Part shown: positions 60,407-64,000 of the stretch, piece by piece
How positions within the stretch are numbered: position 1 is the first letter of the stretch
Layout: every line of letters starts with the position of its first letter
Source: Marinilabilia salmonicolor JCM 21150
GTDB lineage: Bacteria > Bacteroidota > Bacteroidia > Bacteroidales > Marinilabiliaceae
NCBI RefSeq assembly: GCF_000259075.1
Contig: NZ_AJKI01000026.1
Span: forward strand, 1 to 64,000
Length of the DNA: 64,000 bases
Direction of reading: 5' to 3'
The notes under the pieces: model-generated
Told to the model about the DNA's origin: nothing
Database searches by the model: none
Seen by the model: the letters and a program-made list of their open reading frames with translations, nothing else
Translations under genes and position numbers: made by a program

Positions 60407-60589
60407 TTATGGCATATTACTTCGCAGACGTTTTCCTTTGCCTTCGCCACAATCGCCTTTGCGTCTTTTTCCCATTCCTTCTCCAATTTTGCCAGATGGT
60501 GTTTCTCCATCTTTTTTGGCGCAACGTCCCAGATTTCTTCCCGTTCGCGGACCTTGTCCCTCAGGGCCTGTATGATCCATTTTTGGCAT
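60407..60589 (-). CDS. DUF5320 small Gly/Lys-rich protein
   Basis: This 60-residue protein begins MPKMDHTGPEGQGPRTGRNLGRC, the DUF5320 pattern (MPGGDGTGPxGxGPMTGR) found beside NifX-like and ATPase genes. The rest is Lys/Gly-rich with a KGDC. Function unknown. It starts 4 bases after the NifX gene and has a clear AGGA before the ATG, so it is a real gene though too short to score well. Longer ORFs on both strands here are shadows. Confidence 0.75.
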   Translation of the reverse strand: MPKMDHTGPEGQGPRTGRNLGRCAKKDGETPSGKIGEGMGKRRKGDCGEGKGKRLRSNMP

Positions 60590-60593
60590 TATT

Positions 60594-60911
60594 TTATCCT
60601 TTTATTCGTTTCACAATATCACCAATGGTCAGATCATCTTCTTCTATAATGACCATCTGCACATTAAATTTATCCAGTAAATCTTTGGCTTTTGGACCAA
60701 AATCACCGGAGATAACCTTCCGAGCTCCCAGTTCTACAGTTTTTTCAGCTGCTTTAGTCCCTGCCCCACCCGTGGCATTGACATTTTCATTTTCAAAGAA
60801 TTCAGTCTTCCCTGACTCCTCGTCCAAAAGACAAAACCACGCTGCACGTCCATAACGCTTGTCAAAAGAAGCATCAATGCTTCCACCTGTTGATGTTATT
60901 AGTGTTTTCAT
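60594..60911 (-). CDS. NifB/NifX-domain cluster-binding protein
   Basis: This 105-residue protein has the NifX/NifB-C fold: LITSTGGSIDASFDKRYGRAAWFCLLD and AAEKTVELGARKVISGDFGPKA. Family proteins bind Fe-Mo-type or Fe-S cofactors. No nitrogenase genes are seen, so this is the stand-alone type linked to the paired ATPases and DUF134. Confidence 0.88.
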   Translation of the reverse strand: MKTLITSTGGSIDASFDKRYGRAAWFCLLDEESGKTEFFENENVNATGGAGTKAAEKTVELGARKVISGDFGPKAKDLLDKFNVQMVIIEEDDLTIGDIVKRIKG

Positions 60912-61066
60912 TTTCTTCGTATAAGTGTTTCTTCTAAACTCTGATTAATTACTACTCTTATAATTTAATTCTTAGGATCCGCATTTTTCGCATCACTTTA
61001 GGGACTCTTTCACGTATGCCTGTGCCCTTTGCTCCACGCCCTTTCCTACATGCACCATGCTAATGC

Positions 61067-61468
61067 CTACTTCACGGCCACCACGTTAAAAGACCTGCAC
61101 ACAGGACAATTACGTTCACCGGCAGTCTGCGGAAGTGTAAAACGTGCGTTACAGGCGTTACAAATCAGCCAGCTTTTATCAAGATAAGCATGCCCGTAAA
61201 CAGCTTTTATCTCTTTCACCTCTACAAGAGCCAAAGCAACTTTCCGTCTGGCTCTTTCATATATCCGGGCAAAAGTCGCCCTGGAAACACCCATAACCTT
61301 GGAAGCTTCCAGGTGTGTCATAAGGTCAAAATCGGCCAGCTTCAGCGCTTCATACTCTTCATAAAGCAACTCAACCGGACTTCCTGAAGCATCCTGATTA
61401 CCATAAGGCTTATATCCCTTGAAGCCTGGTGGCTTCACCACCTTTCTCAATGATTTTGGTCGTGCCAT
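61067..61468 (-). CDS. DUF134 regulator with zinc ribbon
   Basis: This 133-residue protein begins MARPKSLRKVVKPPGFKGYKP (DUF134), has a helix-turn-helix of sigma-4 type (MTHLEASKVMGVSRATFARIYERARRKVA) and a C-terminal zinc ribbon (CNACNARF and CPVC). It probably regulates the NifX-ATPase genes downstream. A 16-bp palindrome ATGAGAATATTCTCAT lies 28-43 bases before its start. Confidence 0.88.
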   Translation of the reverse strand: MARPKSLRKVVKPPGFKGYKPYGNQDASGSPVELLYEEYEALKLADFDLMTHLEASKVMGVSRATFARIYERARRKVALALVEVKEIKAVYGHAYLDKSWLICNACNARFTLPQTAGERNCPVCRSFNVVAVK

Positions 61469-61495
61469 AAACGAACTATTGTTCAGACAAATATA

Positions 61496-61511
61496 ATGAG
61501 AATATTCTCAT
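61496..61511. promoter_or_regulatory. 16-bp palindrome, DUF134 operator candidate
   Basis: ATGAGAATATTCTCAT is a perfect palindrome just upstream of the DUF134 gene. Its right side with flank, ATTCTCATAATAA, recurs at 60328-60340 before ATPase A, inside the same operon. Confidence 0.6.
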
Positions 61512-61608
61512 AATAAAAATTTAAAGAAAGAATCATTGGCAATAGAAGAATAAAAAGAAATGCCTCAATTGTATATTGACAGAATTATCATCAAACTATA
61601 AACCAGCT

Positions 61609-62487
61609 TCATCCAGCTTCCTGAGTTTTGGCATAAATGGCTTTTGCAGTTGCATCAGCCCCCAATTTAAGCAATTCATCGGAACGATGAAAATCAAAGG
61701 TACTGGCAGAATCGGCAGGAATATCAATAACAAGATCAGGCTTAAAACGATCGATATTCATTTTTGCAAGCTTATGAATCATAGCAGCAGAACTGATGGT
61801 AAGCAGTGAAATGTATCCCAGACTCTTTTTGTCTCCGGTAGCAACCAAATTTGAGAAAGCTGCAAACAAGCCCCCTTCCCCATGTTTCTCTTTTTCTTTT
61901 TGACTTTCATCTACCAACTCTGCTTTGGGTTGCTTTTCTCCGTATAAATTTACAACAACCAGCAAATCATTATCCCGCCGACGGACATGTTCGATGGGAA
62001 TAGGATTCAGGATACCTCCATCAACCAGAAAAGTACCATCGTATTTCACAGGAGTAAACATAGCTGGAATAGCAATAGAGGCCCTCGCTGCTCTGTAAAA
62101 ACTTCCTTTATCAAATACAATCTCTTTTTCATTAAGAATATCAGAGGCCACAGCAGTAAACGGGAGCGTCATCTCTTCTATGTCAATATCGGGAATGAAT
62201 TCCTTCATCCTGTCAAAAACACGTTCTCCCTTCAAAAGTCCATTGGAGGTAAAAGAAAAATCCATTAATCCCCAGACAGATTTGCGATCCAGGGTTTTTA
62301 TCCAATGGGTATAATCCTCAAGTCTTCCCATTGCCAGAAGTCCGCCAATCACCGCCCCAATAGAAGAACCGGAAACTGAAGTAATATTGTATCCCTGACG
62401 CTGCAGTTCTTCAATGGCTCCAATGTGGGCAATACCTTTGGCTCCGCCGCTGGAAAGTACAAGGGCAATATTTTTTTTATCTTTCAT
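61609..62487 (-). CDS. Patatin-like phospholipase
   Basis: This 292-residue protein (from MKDKKNIALVLSS) has the oxyanion segment SSGGAKG, the catalytic Ser in GSSIGA (GxSxG) and the Asp in VDGGILNP. It resembles the RssA/YchK-type cytosolic patatins. It lies 187 bases after tssF on the same strand, so it may also be a type VI-linked lipase effector, but it lacks any adaptor domain. I chose the inner ATG since the segment before it does not resemble the family. Confidence 0.87.
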   Translation of the reverse strand: MKDKKNIALVLSSGGAKGIAHIGAIEELQRQGYNITSVSGSSIGAVIGGLLAMGRLEDYTHWIKTLDRKSVWGLMDFSFTSNGLLKGERVFDRMKEFIPDIDIEEMTLPFTAVASDILNEKEIVFDKGSFYRAARASIAIPAMFTPVKYDGTFLVDGGILNPIPIEHVRRRDNDLLVVVNLYGEKQPKAELVDESQKEKEKHGEGGLFAAFSNLVATGDKKSLGYISLLTISSAAMIHKLAKMNIDRFKPDLVIDIPADSASTFDFHRSDELLKLGADATAKAIYAKTQEAG

Positions 62488-62674
62488 AGGATAACTTTTT
62501 ATCAATTCAATCTCAATAAGCAACGAAATTAATAAATCCTACCCCAAACCATTTTTTAAAGAACAAAAACTTTGACCCTTTACAACAAACAATAATGCAT
62601 CATTGACAAAAAACCGGGTAATCTATCATTTAACCTCTTTTCTCTGCCTGAATACAAACCATATTTTCCGGTAG

Positions 62675-64000
62675 TCACTGCACATAGACCCGGTAATTAA
62701 AGTCATCGGGTGAAAAGCGTTTCAAGTCGGCATATAATTCTTCAGAAAAGTATCCTTTCTCTCTGCTACCCAATTTCTCTGCCGAAAAAACATGCACATC
62801 AATCGTGCGAATGATTCCTTCACCCGGTATTATGCCTGTGGTATATCCCCGTTTCACTTCTACTTTTTCAGCAAAATTCCCATAACGACTAAGACAAAAA
62901 TTTATGATATCTTCCCTGGAGTAAACCGAGCCATGCGATGTTAGGTGGTACTTATACATAGCTGTTTGCTGATTGGCATCAGGAGCCATTTGACCGCCCC
63001 TGGTGGCAGACAGTAACTGAGCCGTTCCTCTCTCGATGTCTGCATCAGAAGTATAAAATAAATCTTCGGATGCATTAATGTCATTCGCCATCGGTCCGTT
63101 TGAAACCCAATACTCCGGAAACAACATACGAGCATTTTCAACTTCCTGCTCCAAAATCAAATATGAAGTAACTTCCTGATTCTTTTTCGCCAAATCCACT
63201 TTATGTTCCAAATGATTGATCTGCGCTAATAAGTCACCGGCACTTTCGGCCAGGGTATCCTTTTCTAAACCTGAAAAAGCCACGCTTTCATCATGCAATA
63301 AATCAATGAGTCTTATCAGATATTCACGTGCATCAGCAGAATTAAATCGTTCACAGCCTCCTCTTCTCAACGAGTAGGTAAAGCTGTTTTTATCTTTATC
63401 TATATCACTGATATGCTCAGAATAATGATTGCCATAAGAATCAGTCACCGAGTTGACAGCAATAAAATATTCATTCTCTCCTTTTATGAGCGGAACAACC
63501 GTTGACATTTCATTTATGGAATACTCCATCCGTTCCTTAAATTTATTCGCAACCGGAAATGCATTGATATTTACCCTCACCTCATCAATAATATGCTCTG
63601 TGAAAAACGGCGGAAATTCAAGTTTAAGCCACAACAAAGGCTTGGCAGATTGCGGCACAACATCATCGGGGAATAGCCCTGTGATCTCCCGGGGAAATAC
63701 TTCTGTGGTATCATCTTGATGGTGGAGCCGCGTTTTAATGGTAATAAACCGGTGATGGTACCAGTTCAATGTATCATCATCAATCATACTACACAACTCA
63801 TATTTGTGTGCAATTCTCTCTTTTCGTTCATCCCCCTCATTGGTTAACGAATAAATACCGGTTCTTACATCAAGGGGGGTCCCACCCTGATGCCAATTAC
63901 AATAGGACAAAAGCCGAAAGTATTCTTCCTTATTTTCGATATAGGGAAAATCAAAATAGAAAGATAAATTATCTATGGATCTTATTTCTTTGCCCAGATC
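62675..64000 (-). CDS. tssF: TssF-like T6SS baseplate protein, N-terminus cut by window edge
   Basis: The reading frame stays open up to the window edge, so the gene is partial (442 residues visible). It has TssF-type features: SAKPLLWLKLEFPPFF, an NINAFPVANKF segment, VPLIKGENEYFIAVNSV, RRGGCERFNSADAREYL and a C-terminal VKRGYTTGIIPGEGIIRT region. TssF forms the wedge of the T6SS baseplate with TssG and TssK; Bacteroidota use subtype iii. A TTG at 63908-63910 is not a real start because coding sequence continues. More T6SS genes should lie beyond the edge. A contractile-injection relative is the alternative. Confidence 0.75.
   Translation of the reverse strand, partial: DLGKEIRSIDNLSFYFDFPYIENKEEYFRLLSYCNWHQGGTPLDVRTGIYSLTNEGDERKERIAHKYELCSMIDDDTLNWYHHRFITIKTRLHHQDDTTEVFPREITGLFPDDVVPQSAKPLLWLKLEFPPFFTEHIIDEVRVNINAFPVANKFKERMEYSINEMSTVVPLIKGENEYFIAVNSVTDSYGNHYSEHISDIDKDKNSFTYSLRRGGCERFNSADAREYLIRLIDLLHDESVAFSGLEKDTLAESAGDLLAQINHLEHKVDLAKKNQEVTSYLILEQEVENARMLFPEYWVSNGPMANDINASEDLFYTSDADIERGTAQLLSATRGGQMAPDANQQTAMYKYHLTSHGSVYSREDIINFCLSRYGNFAEKVEVKRGYTTGIIPGEGIIRTIDVHVFSAEKLGSREKGYFSEELYADLKRFSPDDFNYRVYVQ

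Noticed and set aside
60271-60510. 79-residue minus-strand ORF overlapping DUF5320
   Set aside because: It reads through the intergenic hairpin and is out of frame with the recognised DUF5320 gene.
58519-61468. Nitrogenase or NifB cofactor operon
   Set aside because: NifX and ATPase domains are present but no nifH, nifD, nifK, nifE or nifN; the stand-alone DUF134/NifX type fits better.
63908-63910. TTG as start of the TssF gene
   Set aside because: Coding sequence continues in frame to the window edge, so the gene is cut by the edge and the true start is outside.

Overview
The window looks like a chromosomal segment of a Bacteroidota bacterium, most likely Bacteroidia/Marinilabiliales-like. 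The evidence is a one-polypeptide hybrid two-component system with a Reg_prop propeller, GH97/GH13/GH43/GH3 glycosidases with lipoprotein signals, DUF6377 and DUF4382 proteins, SatD-DUF3307, a TssF-like type VI secretion baseplate protein, and promoters resembling TTTG/TAnnTTTG. Redox and low-oxygen genes (rubrerythrin, CoA-disulfide reductase-rhodanese, ferredoxin-fused MinD-like ATPases with NifB/NifX and DUF134) suggest a facultative or anaerobic life in a sulfur-rich place. No rRNA, tRNA, CRISPR array, transposase or SusC/SusD pair was seen.

Layout. 1-6.3 kb: a DksA-like zinc-finger protein, a HelD-like RNA-polymerase recycling ATPase, and a MarR-YceI-nitroreductase operon divergent from a pirin. 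6.3-11 kb: two GH3 beta-glucosidases. 11.2-23.4 kb: an arsenic and sulfur island. It holds a CLC anion transporter (possibly the fluoride subtype), ACR3-arsM-arsC-arsR, two small lipoproteins, an ArsR-rhodanese-TauE unit, a second rhodanese, a broken thioredoxin, a DUF318/ArsP-like permease, and an arsR-arsE-arsF-arsG-like organoarsenical operon. 23.9-37.4 kb: GH97, GH13, a SusR-like DUF6377 regulator, DUF3307-SatD, the hybrid two-component system and a GH43 arabinanase. 37.5-45 kb: thiol-redox genes, a porin-NhaC pair, a short-chain dehydrogenase, an acetyltransferase and rubrerythrin. 46.2-49.8 kb: an ECF sigma factor with a protein predicted to span both membranes (Dma-like anti-sigma), flanked by two lipoprotein genes that share a promoter motif. 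49.9-62.5 kb: a DUF1080 protein, an outer-membrane barrel, TrxB with an atypical thioredoxin, Crp/Fnr, CoADR-rhodanese, the Fe-S/MinD/NifX/DUF134 operon and a patatin. The window ends inside tssF.

Two families of short palindromic elements are scattered between genes. Family 1 (eight copies) begins GTG/GTC, ends CAC, and in most complete copies lies between 6-bp TAATTA or TAAATA direct repeats. Family 2 (three copies, all in or at the edge of the arsenic/sulfur island) has ends near CCTGATT and a central hairpin whose arms change together. Neither carries a transposase. The strongest regulatory logic visible is the ECF module (two TTCCAACC-N15-CGTC sites), tandem ArsR dyads before arsR, a TTCGTAA-type dyad in the arsEFG region, and a DUF134-associated ATTCTCAT site.
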